A stretch of 41,255 bases of DNA, from positions 1-41,255 of the forward strand of contig JAFZOJ010000139.1 in the NCBI GenBank assembly GCA_017550685.1. Direction: 5' to 3'. Below are positions 1 to 9,466 of the stretch, in pieces; position 1 is the first letter of the stretch; each line of letters starts with the position of its first letter. Source of the DNA: Treponema sp. GTDB lineage: Bacteria; Spirochaetota; Spirochaetia; Treponematales; Treponemataceae. The notes beneath the pieces were generated by a model, which made no database searches, had not been told where the DNA came from, and saw nothing but the letters and a program-made list of their open reading frames with translations. The position numbers and the translations under genes are program-made.

Positions 1-459
1 AGGATTGATTACACCACAGTTGCGAAGTACGATACGCTTCTGCTTGTTATAAGAAGGAACTGCGTTGTCGATTGCACTAGCGTTTTTATCTTCTGTGAAA
101 GAAACACCGCCAACAACCATGTCCTTAAGGATTGTTTTTGATGCAATTGAATCTACTACTGCAGCAGCCTTATCAGCTTTAACTCCGCCGTAGATTACTT
201 TTTCCATGCCTGGAGCAACAATTTCTACAACAGGCTCGTATGAACATAGGCCCATACAACCTACAGAACGGATTTTTACATCCTTAAGGCCTTTTTCATC
301 AACTATTTTTTTGAATTCAGCAATTGTAGCCTGAGCACCGGAAGCGTTACCACAAGTACCGGTTCCTACAATAATCTGAATTGTTTTTCCGTCACTAAAC
401 CAGCTGTTCATTTCGTCAAAAGAAGCTGTACGGAATTTTTTAAGTTCTTCACGTGTCAT
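1..459 (-). CDS. HndC/NuoF-like hydrogenase/NADH dehydrogenase subunit, partial
   Basis: N-terminal 153 codons of a gene that runs off the left edge. The residues seen form a thioredoxin-like 2Fe-2S domain: a VGTGTCG motif near residue 36 and RSVGCMGLCSYEP near 66 give the expected cysteine pairs, followed by YGGV and, at the very end, QKRIVLRNCGVINP, the usual junction into the FMN/NADH-binding part of HndC/NuoF-like subunits. That junction separates it from the short HndB protein. The ATG at 459 has a GGAGG ribosome site just upstream and lies 15 nt after the stop of the HndA-like gene, so the two are co-transcribed. Known role of the family: diaphorase subunit that passes electrons between NAD(P)H and a bifurcating FeFe-hydrogenase. 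The FMN and 4Fe-4S regions are outside the window. Confidence 0.87.
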   Translation of the reverse strand, partial: MTREELKKFRTASFDEMNSWFSDGKTIQIIVGTGTCGNASGAQATIAEFKKIVDEKGLKDVKIRSVGCMGLCSYEPVVEIVAPGMEKVIYGGVKADKAAAVVDSIASKTILKDMVVGGVSFTEDKNASAIDNAVPSYNKQKRIVLRNCGVINP

Positions 460-474
460 ATTTTCCTCCAGTTC

Positions 475-954
475 CTATTTGCGATATTTATCGACAATGC
501 CGGCGAGCTGAGATTTTACGAGGTTACCGTAAACTTCGCCATTAACAGAAATTACAGGAGCAAGTCCGCAGCAGCCGATACAGCGTACACCTTCGAGGGA
601 GAATTCGCCGTCATCTGTAGTAGACTGACCTTTCTTTAAGCCAAGAATGTTTGCAAGCTCGTCATAAAGATCCTGACCACCCTTGAGGTAGCAGGCTGTT
701 CCAAGACAAACGCTGATCTGATTCTTTCCAGGCTTTTCGGTTTTAAAGAAATGATAGAACGAAACAACTCCGAATACGCGTGCAGCAGGAATTCCTGTGC
801 GTTCTGCAACTTCCATAGCCGCTTCGTTAGAAATATAACCCTGTTCTTCCTGAACACGGTGCAAAATCATGATGAGATTTCCCGGTTTTTCCTTCCATTC
901 TTCTATAAATGCAAGAAGTTCGGCTGAAAAAACGGATTTTCCGCTTTGTGCCAT
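475..954 (-). CDS. NADH dehydrogenase/hydrogenase 24 kDa subunit (HndA/NuoE-like)
   Basis: About 159 residues, the normal length for the thioredoxin-like 2Fe-2S subunit of bifurcating FeFe-hydrogenases and complex I. The cluster ligands are visible: SVCLGTAC (Cx4C) followed about 35 residues later by CIGCCGLAP (Cx3C). The open frame extends to 1005, but the extra N-terminal residues are encoded partly by an intergenic repeat; the ATG at 954 has an AGGAGC ribosome site about 9 nt upstream and begins the conserved protein. It passes electrons together with the downstream HndC-like flavoprotein. A TATAAT-like box at 1051-1056 is a possible promoter, which would put the 986-1026 repeat in the mRNA leader. 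Confidence 0.9.
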   Translation of the reverse strand: MAQSGKSVFSAELLAFIEEWKEKPGNLIMILHRVQEEQGYISNEAAMEVAERTGIPAARVFGVVSFYHFFKTEKPGKNQISVCLGTACYLKGGQDLYDELANILGLKKGQSTTDDGEFSLEGVRCIGCCGLAPVISVNGEVYGNLVKSQLAGIVDKYRK

Positions 955-985
955 ATATGCAATGCTCCTATAATGTGTATGATAT

Positions 986-1026
986 TGCCTCGTCATTGCG
1001 AGCACGCAGTGCGAAGCAATCCACGA
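986..1026. repeat. Dispersed palindromic repeat, TCATTGCGAG family
   Basis: A 41 bp element begins TGCCTCGTCATTGCGAG and ends GAAGCAATCCACGA. ATTGC/GCAAT outer arms and a GCAC/GTGC inner stem form a nested hairpin. A second copy with the same ends lies at 16137-16178. It sits between the hydrogenase operon and its probable promoter. Confidence 0.7.
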
Positions 1027-1084
1027 TTTTTAATATTAAATAGCCTTTCTATTATAATGTATTTTTTTCTAAAAGTATATAGGA

Positions 1085-2047
1085 CTAATTATTCGAAATC
1101 CATTCGTCTGTTCGGTTCAGGTAACGGTACTGGCGGCATTCGTTCATCCGGCCATTCTTAAAATATGTGTATTTATTGATATAAGACCGCTCGGTACATA
1201 TATAATTAATTTCTTCGGCGTTCAGATGCCTTAATTGTTTTTCGACTATGTAAGTTGCATAGCCTTCTTTATCATAAGTAACCTGAATTTCGCGTGACTG
1301 ATCCCATTCAGGCGAAAATCTATTTGTTTCAAGCTTTTTGAACCAGAAGGGCCGCCCGTTTTCATCAAAATCCCACCAGATCTGGACCACACCCGTATTT
1401 TCAAACTTTTCGTATATTATACGACCCTGTTCATCATATTTTATATAATGATTATCTTGTCTGATGATCCTGCCTTCCTCATCATACCAGATTTTATTGC
1501 CATAATAATTCTTTTCGTAAACAAGACGGCCTGCAGAATCAAACCTTTTTTCAATCAGGTCGTTCTTATAACCGCGGTTATTTGTATAAGTATAGCTTCC
1601 GTCATCGGCATATTCATATTTTTCCCAGGTACCGTCCGGTACTTTTTCTTCAAAAACCGGTCTGTCTGATTTTTCTATGCCTTCGAGGAGCAGACGCATA
1701 TATTCTTCTTCATCAGAAATAAGGTTTCCTTCTTCGTCATAGGAATAAAACTTTTCTTCCGGATAAGTCCTGTCCCCGGCAGTATAAACACGGATCAAAC
1801 GACCCTGCTCATCATATTCAGCCTGACGCGACTCGGCATTCCACAAATTAGGTTCATCATAGTCGCCAAATTTTTCAAAACCTTCAAAAAATATTTCCCG
1901 TCCCTCTTCATCAAAAATATAATGATCCGAAAGTGTATATTCTATTTTCCCCTTTTTGATTGAATTATTCGAAGCCTCCGTAGAAGCACAGGAAACAAGT
2001 GATAGAAAAATCAGAACAAGAACTGTATAAAATGAAATCTTTTTCAT
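1085..2047 (-). CDS. YD-repeat lipoprotein
   Basis: 320 residues. It starts with a lysine-containing hydrophobic signal peptide ending in the lipobox LVSC (Cys about residue 20), so it should be lipid-anchored. The rest is made of short degenerate repeats of the type YDEEGRIIRQ or FDENGRPFWF, at least eight between residues 60 and 280, resembling YD/RHS-like or YwqK/MORN-2-like repeats that fold as antiparallel beta strands. No toxin domain follows, so this is not a full RHS toxin. The ribosome site is weak (a GAGGGA about 12 nt before the ATG, inside the end of a 51-codon upstream ORF). Substrate or partner is unknown. Confidence 0.75.
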   Translation of the reverse strand: MKKISFYTVLVLIFLSLVSCASTEASNNSIKKGKIEYTLSDHYIFDEEGREIFFEGFEKFGDYDEPNLWNAESRQAEYDEQGRLIRVYTAGDRTYPEEKFYSYDEEGNLISDEEEYMRLLLEGIEKSDRPVFEEKVPDGTWEKYEYADDGSYTYTNNRGYKNDLIEKRFDSAGRLVYEKNYYGNKIWYDEEGRIIRQDNHYIKYDEQGRIIYEKFENTGVVQIWWDFDENGRPFWFKKLETNRFSPEWDQSREIQVTYDKEGYATYIVEKQLRHLNAEEINYICTERSYINKYTYFKNGRMNECRQYRYLNRTDEWISNN

Positions 2048-2056
2048 AAATATATA

Positions 2057-2212
2057 TTATCCCTCGAAAAACGGATTTAAAATCTTGATGCCCTCGACAA
2101 CCTGGCCGTTTGTAAGATCTTCTGAATAGCATATTACACAACCAGATTGAATAGCTGCCGCCCCCTGAGAATAATTATTCTGTTCTCTAAAATATTTTAA
2201 TGAATATAACAT
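2057..2212 (-). CDS. Possible 51-residue ORF or gene remnant
   Basis: An open frame of 51 codons ends 9 nt before the ATG of the YD-repeat lipoprotein. It contains the segment GCVICYSEDLTNG and ends ILNPFFEG. I do not recognise it. It could be a small protein translationally coupled to the lipoprotein gene, a decayed gene end, or chance. Its start overlaps the hairpin at 2211-2241. Confidence 0.2.
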   Translation of the reverse strand: MLYSLKYFREQNNYSQGAAAIQSGCVICYSEDLTNGQVVEGIKILNPFFEG

Positions 2213-2241
2213 CACCAAGAGTATAATGTAATCTTAGTGAT
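2211..2241 (-). terminator. Hairpin downstream of the FN3 lipoprotein gene
   Basis: Arms ATCACCAAGA and TCTTAGTGAT (plus strand) pair along 10 bp; in minus-strand RNA the single mismatch becomes a G-U pair. The loop is 11 nt. It lies about 50 nt after the stop of the FN3 gene. The U-run after it is poor, so it may be a weak terminator or an mRNA-stabilising hairpin. Confidence 0.4.
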
Positions 2242-2289
2242 GTTTCAAATATTATTTACTATTTTTGTAAATTTTACTAAACAACAAGG

Positions 2290-5200
2290 TTAGTTTTTTG
2301 TTATTGCTGCTATAGCATCACTGGTATATGATGAACAGACCTGAAGGGTTGGGTCGGAATATGTTCTTATTTGAAAAACAAATTCTGATCCTTTACACAA
2401 ATCATTTAACAGGAACGAAGTTGGTTTATCTTCATCATCATAATAAATTGTTGCGAGCACAGCTTCCTGGGATTCTGGTGTAGGGCTAGGAGGATCGAAG
2501 GCTAATATCCCTTTTGGCCAGCAAACAACTTTAGTGACAAAATAATTACCGCCAGGGTATTTCCAGTTAACTTTTATACTGTTGTCTGTTACTTCAAACG
2601 GATTAAAACCAGGCCCTCCTGGAGCTGTATAGAAAGACACTATAACTGGTGCTGCTTCTTTGTCAGCTTCATCCATGGCAACAACCTTAACATCATATTG
2701 TGTTCCTAATGCTAAATAATCACTTATATAATAAGATGAATCCGTAGTCGGATTTTCTGAATTATTCGGCCTTTGAGGAACCGTCCATTGTGCTTCTGAA
2801 CTTTTTTTGTAACTAACCTTATATTTTGCGGCTGTACCAGACCAGGTTATTATATTTCCTCTACACACCAGATCTGAAACAGGATAGAGTTCTACAGGTG
2901 CAGCGGCGGTTTTTACAGTTATTCCTTCTCCGCAATTAGTTTCCTCTCCATATTTATTTACAGTTTTAAAGTAAAATGTATAATTTCTATTTGGAGTTAA
3001 TCCTGTTATTATAACAGAATTTGTATTATCACCACTTGACGTTTTTATAGGTATTCTATCTGCTGCAAAACCATAATTGTAAGAAACTCTGTAATAATCA
3101 ATTTTTCCAGTAGGATTTGCAGGCGGATTCCAGGTAATTTTCACGTTATCAAAACCAATATCAGTATTCTTTATTTGAACAGTATTAATCGTTGGAGGAA
3201 CAAGATTTTTAGTTGTGGCAAAACCCTTTGCTATAATATAACTACTAGAAAAATTTTCATTAGTTGCAAATTCAAAATCATACCCTTTATCTTTTTTAAG
3301 ACCTGTTATTGTTAAGCTGGTATATGGATTAACCACAGAATCTGAAGTCCAGTCATCTGCACTGACTTCTTTATATCTATAATAAAGTGTATCTGTATAA
3401 CTACCACTCCAGCTAAAAGTTACTATACCTTTAGAATTTACTGTATCTATAGTAGAAGTTGCCCAAAGCCCTTTTAATCTTGAACTTTTTTGAGGATCAA
3501 AATATATGATGTCTGAATATCGTATATCTGTACTACTTTGCTTGGCACGAATCTGATAATAGCCACTAGAAAGATTTATAGTTTTGACCTCAATACTTTT
3601 ATTGCCTACTCCTTTTGTTAAATTAATGGAAGATTGTTCAGTAGCATAGTCCAAACTACATGGGATAACCTGATTCTCTATAGTTTGTGTTCTTACTCTA
3701 GAGCCCCTGTACAAAGATAAATCCCAGTCTTTAAGTTCTTCTGGAACATAATAAGATAAGGTGCTGTTAGTTGAATCTTTATATTGTATATTGAAGTCAG
3801 AAACACGAATAGAAGGATCTACTGTTGTTGTCGCACTTATACTACTTTCGTTGGATAAAACTCCATCTTTACTTGTATAAACTTTAATAATATATGTGGT
3901 ATTTGTTAAAAGCCCATTAGCAGTAAAAGATATAGAACTACTTTCATTTTTTTGAACTCTGGCAGTTACCGGCTGCACATCAGAAGAAGCATTGTCCTTA
4001 ATCCATTTTACTATATAATAATCAAAATCATCAGAAGAAGGGGGATACCAGCCAAATGTAGCAGTTGCCATTGTAGGAGTTCCAATCAATTGCAGTTCAC
4101 TTACCGGTTCTGGTCTATCCACACCGGCACCCGGTTTCTTTATTACAACTTCAGTTTCTACTATCTGGCTGTTGTCGCAGGCATATCCATATTTATTGGT
4201 TACAAACTTAAAACGATAGCGTTTATTTTCTGTAAGGCCGGTAATGGTTGGTTTTCCTTCATCATGCCCATTATTATAATTGACAGGGCCTTCCCAATCT
4301 CCCAGGTTACCATCATCATCATACATTGCATACCAGATGTCTATACTCCAATAAGCATCATGGTTCTTTACAGTACAATCAAACTGAACAGAATTGGCAG
4401 TTACAACAGGATAAGAAGCAAAGCCTTTAATTCCCTGCGGCTTACCCCAAACCGTCAGAGACGTATTAGAAAATGTGCTTTTGTTATTGTAAGTAAGACT
4501 GTTGTTTGTATATTTTGTATTGTTTATTACTTCCTTATTCACAATATATTTTAACGAAATAGGATAATTAATACCCATAACAGCAAAGAGTTTTACATTA
4601 CCATCCGTATTACTCGGGTTATAAATAAATGTATTATTTCCTATATTTGAAAATTCATGAACGGTATAAGAAGATCCAGAAAAGGTCGAACTTATACTAA
4701 AAGTATCACAAAAGCTGACATCGTCTGAAGAAGTAATTTTAAAAACACGGGAAAACTCATCACATGATACAGACAAATTATTTACATTTACATCCGGTTT
4801 AGTATTTTTAAGAAAATAATAGGTGTTTAAATTTTTAGCCTTATCCTTTAATTCAACCTTAAGTTCATAAGACGAGTTGTTTTCAAGGTTAGAAATAACC
4901 TGATTAATTCTCCAGTAAGGATCTGAGTCAGATACATAAGTTTTGGAAACATCTGTTATAGCAGCAGCTTCTGTCCAGTCATCCCAATCTGGATTATCCG
5001 TAGGCACTGCTTTTCTGTAATATATAGTTGTCGTATCTTCTTCTTCTCCATAAACTTGAAAATTACACGATATTTTTGCCGCATCAGAAGTTGAACCACT
5101 GCTTTCCAGAAAGTATTTTTCATTTATATCGCTTCGTTTGATTTCCGGAGGAGTCACATCCATGCTTACATAATAAGGATCAGAATCTATATGATTACCC

Positions 5201-6532
5201 GTTTTATCATAAGCAGTAAGTTTAAATTTATATTTCTTACTTTCATCAGGCAAAGAATTTAAAACACATTTATAGTATTTCTTCTTGTCATCAGCAATGT
5301 TGCCTTCTATTGCATTACCAAAGGTTGCATAAGAACCTTCGTTGTTTTCATATTTAAGAGGAAATGTTTTTAGGGGGTTTGCATCATCAGCAGCATCTTT
5401 TTCATATAACTTTAAATCAAGCTCATCACTCGGGCCGCTTCCTTCATCTACTGTCGAAACCCTAAGAAGGATTGCTTTATTTTTATTTAAATATACCTGA
5501 TTTTGAGCAGAAAAGCTTGTTGGAATAATATCGCCTTCGTTGTTAAGAATATTAATCTGAGCAAAAGAAGGATTTACAGTATCCGTCTTTTCATTAACCC
5601 AGAAAATCCATTTGTGGACGCTGCGCATGCCTATGTCTTTTTTGTAGTTTTTGGCTTTCTGCTCGTAGGTGTAAAAGAAATCGCGGTTCAAAGATACCTG
5701 AAAACCGGTACCACTTGGCGGCAGATTACTTTTCTTTGGCGGAATTATGAGTCTTCTTGGGTCTTCAAAGCGAGGGGCATCAAAGTATTCAAGAAGATTT
5801 CCGTAGTTTTTATTGTGAATGATCGAAATATTCTTATAAATTATTTCTGTGTTTTCACCGGTCTTTTTGTAGTAGCCGTAATATCTGGTCTGAGTGCCAT
5901 TGGCAGTTGTAAAAGTATATGCAGGAAGAAAGCCGTTAAATCCTGCAGTTTTCTTTATTTCTGGTATTTCTGCATCTGTATAATAAATGGAATCTATTTC
6001 CATGTCGCGGTCAAACAAAACCTGAATGCGGGAATCTCTAAAAGCACCGTTTCCGTCATAAGTTGGAGTTGCAGAAATAATCTGCGGACGTTCAACCACA
6101 ACCGGTTTTAAGATTAGCTTTACGTTAGGGTCATCCGGAAGCTTTACAACCTGGCAGGTAGTTTCGTCGTCGCCGGTTCTTGCAATTTTAAGATATTCGC
6201 CGTTTGGAATAAGCTTGCCGGTCGTCTTGTCATAAATTTCCCAGCTTATAAAAGCAAAGTCTGCATCCGGGTCAAAAGAAATATCAAAAACATCTGTGGT
6301 TTTTTTCTGTGCTTCGCCACCGGCCGGCTTTTTAACAGCACCTGTTCCTTTCTGGGCTTCTACCAGAATGCGATAGGATGGTGCATTTTCATAGGCAATC
6401 CGATCTTCCAGCTGCTTTTTTACATCTGCACCTTCAATAAAATTTTTACAGCCCGGGAGCATTATACAAAAGAGCGCCCCCCCCCCACACACACAACATT
6501 GTCAGAATCAAATTTGAAAGTCTCTTTTTCAT
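2290..6532 (-). CDS. Large fibronectin type III surface lipoprotein, frameshifted in a poly-G tract
   Basis: About 1410 residues. An ATG at 6532 with a strong GGAGAAGG ribosome site begins MKKRLSNLILTML, but a run of ten G (6477-6486, minus strand) puts it one base out of frame with the long ORF, which is open from a GTG at 6492. With nine or twelve G the two join into a complete lipoprotein signal peptide ending MLPGC, Cys about residue 28. The mature protein has an SbsA-like Ig domain around residues 110-240, several Ig-like domains introduced by TPPEI, and four to five FN3-like domains from about residue 790 to the C-terminus (for example PVSELQLIG...YIVKW and NVKITWNPPAN). Likely a surface-exposed adhesin or scaffold. 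As sequenced it is probably OFF or poorly translated, unless the tract length is a sequencing error. Confidence 0.8.
6477..6495 (-). repeat. G10 homopolymer plus TG dinucleotide run in a signal-peptide coding region
   Basis: On the coding strand the sequence is TGTGTGTGT followed by ten G. Both tracts are prone to slipped-strand mispairing. They lie within the hydrophobic core of the signal peptide, so a change of one base switches the whole 1400-codon frame on or off. Confidence 0.85.
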
Positions 6533-6565
6533 GTCGCCTTCTCCAGTAGATATATAGAATATAAA

Positions 6566-6595
6566 ATTATACCATTACAACAGCGGATTTGTCGA
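6566..6595 (-). promoter_or_regulatory. Probable sigma-70-type promoter of the FN3 lipoprotein gene
   Basis: Reading on the minus strand: -35 TCGACA (6590-6595), 18 bp spacer, -10 TATAAT (6566-6571) preceded by TGG, i.e. an extended -10. The predicted start leaves a leader of about 27 nt holding the GGAGAAGG ribosome site, which supports 6532 as the intended start codon. Confidence 0.6.
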
Positions 6596-6614
6596 ATGTT
6601 TTTTTATATAGTAA

Positions 6615-7232
6615 CTATATCTCAGACCGGCCGCGGAAGCTTAGGGAGAGGGTGCGTTTGTCTATGTATTCGAGGTCGCCGCCTACGGGGATGCCGGTGG
6701 CAAGGCGGGTTACTTTTGGGGATGGCTCAAGACCAAGTTCGGTTATGACTTTGTTTATGTAAAGTGCGGTTGTGTCGCCTTCTACGGTCGGGTTGGTGGC
6801 AATAATAACTTCTTTAATGCAGGCGTCGGGGTCCTGGGCTGCAGTTTTTATGCGGGCCAGAAGCTGGTTTATTGTAAGCTGTGCAGGGCCTACTCCTTCC
6901 AGAGGTTTTATAAGGCCGCCAAGCACGTGGAAAAGACCGCGGTATTCGCCGTAGGACATGATTGTGCTTACATCCTGGCTCTGTTCTACAACGCAAAGCT
7001 GGGTTTTATCGCGTAAAGGATCGCTGCAGACAGGGCACGGGTCAGATTCTGTCCACATGCCGCAGACTGAACACGGTTTGATTCTCTGCTTGAGAGTTCC
7101 AAGATTCTGCGAAAAACGGTTTACATACGAATCTTCCTGGGTCAAAAGCCAGTTTACCATGCGCATGGCACTTTTTTTGCCAATGCCTGGCAGGCGGGAA
7201 AAATCGGATGTAAGTTCGTCAAATGCGTTCAT
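6615..7232 (-). CDS. recR: Recombination protein RecR
   Basis: 205 residues, normal length. A helix-hairpin-helix segment (SRLPGIGKKSAMR) lies near residue 13, followed by a four-cysteine zinc finger (CSVCG...CPVC, about 54-69) and a Toprim domain (EVIIATNPTVEGDTTALY, about 141-158). Known role: with RecF/RecO it loads RecA on SSB-coated gaps. It is the last gene of dnaX-ybaB-recR; its ATG is only 5 nt after the ybaB stop, so translation is probably coupled. No terminator was visible after its stop. Confidence 0.96.
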   Translation of the reverse strand: MNAFDELTSDFSRLPGIGKKSAMRMVNWLLTQEDSYVNRFSQNLGTLKQRIKPCSVCGMWTESDPCPVCSDPLRDKTQLCVVEQSQDVSTIMSYGEYRGLFHVLGGLIKPLEGVGPAQLTINQLLARIKTAAQDPDACIKEVIIATNPTVEGDTTALYINKVITELGLEPSPKVTRLATGIPVGGDLEYIDKRTLSLSFRGRSEI

Positions 7233-7237
7233 ATTGA

Positions 7238-7549
7238 TTAAAGTCCCAGAGCTCCCAGATCCATGCCGCCAAGAAGTGAGGCAGACTTTGTTTTTATAAG
7301 CTCCTGAACATTGTCGCAGGCTGCCTTGTGTGCTGCTATAATCAGATCTTCCAGCATCTGAACGTCGCGGTTGTCTACGCAGATTGGGTCCAGCTTGATG
7401 CCGACCATTTCAAATTTTCCGTTGAGCGTTACTGTTACCATGCGGCCGCCGCTGGAGCCTTCGGCACGAAGATCTTCAAGCTCATGCTGAAGCTTTTCGC
7501 TCTGTTCTTTTATAGCCTGTGAGTTTTTTAACAAATCAAATGGGTTCAT
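7238..7549 (-). CDS. YbaB/EbfC family nucleoid-associated protein
   Basis: 103 residues. It has the family pattern: a lysine/glutamate-rich N-terminal helix (KNSQAIKEQSEKLQHELEDL), a central VTVTLNGKFEMVGIKLDP strand pair, and a C-terminal helical segment LEDLIIAAHKAACDNVQELI. The family binds DNA as a dimer and is known in Borrelia as EbfC. A good AGAGGA ribosome site precedes the ATG. Position between dnaX and recR is the conserved bacterial arrangement. Confidence 0.95.
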   Translation of the reverse strand: MNPFDLLKNSQAIKEQSEKLQHELEDLRAEGSSGGRMVTVTLNGKFEMVGIKLDPICVDNRDVQMLEDLIIAAHKAACDNVQELIKTKSASLLGGMDLGALGL

Positions 7550-7568
7550 AATTTCCTCTTTATTTATA

Positions 7569-9452
7569 TTAAACTACGGTTCCCTTAAAAGCATTAACCA
7601 GAGAATCTACCTGCGATGGAAGCGATTTTGTTTCTTCCTGCTGGGCTGGTTCCTTGTCTGCCTGTAAAACTGTAAAGGTCATAGGCTTGCCGCAGATGTT
7701 TGAAATGCGTGCCGCAACCTTATTCATATCTCTTGTTAAAGTCTGGATATCAAGCTCTCCGGAGGTTGTTGTTTCCACATTGTCAGCGCTTACCTTCCAC
7801 AAGCCTGTGCGTTCCAAAGCAGAAGCAATAAAGCCTTCGTTTACAGAAAGCTCTGCAATAACACTGCCTCGGAGCTGGGCAATGGAAATCTGGCGGCCGT
7901 CTGCTGTAGTTATAAATTCATCAAGCTGAGCCGGAGCTGTAGTTTCGTCTGATTCCTGTTTTTTGAGTGCGTCCTCGTAAGAAGCAACTGCCTCTTCTGC
8001 CTGAAGCTTTTCTTCAAATTCAGGATCTTCATCCGGAGGAGTCTGAGCATTTGCCCAGCCGTCATCCATGGTGTCTGCCGTCACTGATTGTTCAGGCGGC
8101 AGTGATCCGCCATCAGGAAAAGGGTTTGGAGTCTCCTCTGTCTGAGCAGGGGTCTCGCCTTCTTCTTCGTCATCGTCACCACCGGTCATAAAAGAAGAAA
8201 ACCTTGGGAAATCCGGAGGAAGTCCATCCGGCATCTTACCGGTTGGTTGTGCGTCAGAAGCAGGGGATGATTCCGGCTCCGGGGCTGATGGTGCAACAGT
8301 TGTTCCCGCTCCCGCCAGAAGCTTCTGGGCCGCATCAACAGCCTTTTTAACTTCCATATTAGAAACATAATCTTTGAGCCAGCATATGCGGGCAAAGGTA
8401 AGTTCAATTTCGTAACGTGGTGAAAGTGAATAACGGATATCACGGTAAAGCTGCAGGAAAATTGAAAGTCCGCGTTCAATCTGAATCGGGCTCCAGGCAT
8501 CAAGAACTGCCTTGCTGTAGCGTTCAACAGAGTTTCCAAGCAGAGCCTCTTTTGTCACACCGTTTTTGATAAGAAGCAGACTGCGGAGGTAATCTGCACT
8601 GTTAGAAATAAGCTGTTCGATTGAAACTCCGTTCTGAAGGAATTCATCAAGACAGGCAAGAACTTCGGTAGTTTTACCCTGAGCACAATTTTCAAAAACA
8701 GTATTAAGGCGGTCAATTCCAACAAGACCAAGCTTGTCGCGGATTTTTTCGTAAGTAATGTGTCCGTCGCTGAATGCTACAACCTGATCAAAAAGTGTAT
8801 AGGCATCGCGCATTGAGCCGGTTGATTCACGTGCAATCCAGAAAAGTGCTTCGTCATCGGCTGTAATTCCAAGCTCAGCCGCTGCATCGGCAAGGCATTC
8901 CTTAACCTTATCAATTGCAACCAGACGGAAATTATACTGCTGGCAGCGTGATTTAATTGTAGCCGGTACCTTCTGAAGTTCAGTTGTAGCAAAAATGAAT
9001 ACAACATACTCAGGCGGCTCTTCGATAGTTTTGAGCAGCGCATTAAAAGCCGAGCCCGAAAGCATATGAACTTCGTCGATTATATAAACCTTGTATTTGC
9101 TTGAAGTTGGAGGAAACTGAATTTCGTCCTTAATCTGGCGGACATTTTCTACAGAGTTGTTGGAAGCTCCGTCTATTTCGATTACATCAAGAGAAGCTCC
9201 CTTTATAATTTCCTGACAGTTAGAGCAGGTACCACAAGGGGTTTCTGTCGGCCCGTTCTGACAGTTAAGGGCTTTTGCTAAAATACGCGCAGTAGAAGTT
9301 TTTCCACATCCACGAGGACCCGAAAAAAGATAAGCATGCGCGATTTTACCGGATTTTATAGAATTTTTAAGCGTAGCCGCAACAAATTCCTGACCTACAA
9401 GATCATCAAACTGCTGAGGCCTGCGTCGAGTAGCTGTTACTTCATATGACAT
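7569..9452 (-). CDS. dnaX: DNA polymerase III subunit gamma/tau
   Basis: 627 residues from the ATG at 9452. Walker A GPRGCGKTSTAR is near residue 45, a cysteine zinc module (C-x8-C-x2-C-x2-C) near 64-78, Walker B YIIDEVHML near 121, and a sensor-type TTELQKVPATIKSR near 155. An acidic low-complexity linker (about 390-500) precedes a C-terminal tau-like domain. Known role: clamp-loader ATPase that ties the polymerase to the helicase. A GTG at 9467 is also in frame and touches the stop of the ATPase gene, but the AGAAGG there is too close to it. For the ATG there is no ribosome site at normal distance; instead a TATACT box (9459-9464) lies 6 nt upstream, suggesting a leaderless start. Confidence 0.95.
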   Translation of the reverse strand: MSYEVTATRRRPQQFDDLVGQEFVAATLKNSIKSGKIAHAYLFSGPRGCGKTSTARILAKALNCQNGPTETPCGTCSNCQEIIKGASLDVIEIDGASNNSVENVRQIKDEIQFPPTSSKYKVYIIDEVHMLSGSAFNALLKTIEEPPEYVVFIFATTELQKVPATIKSRCQQYNFRLVAIDKVKECLADAAAELGITADDEALFWIARESTGSMRDAYTLFDQVVAFSDGHITYEKIRDKLGLVGIDRLNTVFENCAQGKTTEVLACLDEFLQNGVSIEQLISNSADYLRSLLLIKNGVTKEALLGNSVERYSKAVLDAWSPIQIERGLSIFLQLYRDIRYSLSPRYEIELTFARICWLKDYVSNMEVKKAVDAAQKLLAGAGTTVAPSAPEPESSPASDAQPTGKMPDGLPPDFPRFSSFMTGGDDDEEEGETPAQTEETPNPFPDGGSLPPEQSVTADTMDDGWANAQTPPDEDPEFEEKLQAEEAVASYEDALKKQESDETTAPAQLDEFITTADGRQISIAQLRGSVIAELSVNEGFIASALERTGLWKVSADNVETTTSGELDIQTLTRDMNKVAARISNICGKPMTFTVLQADKEPAQQEETKSLPSQVDSLVNAFKGTVV

Positions 9453-9466
9453 ATTTGAAGTATACA

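Noticed and set aside
6490..6492. GTG at 6492 as the true start of the FN3 protein
   Set aside because: It has no ribosome site and would begin in the middle of a signal peptide; the ATG at 6532 with GGAGAAGG is clearly the evolved start, broken by the G tract.
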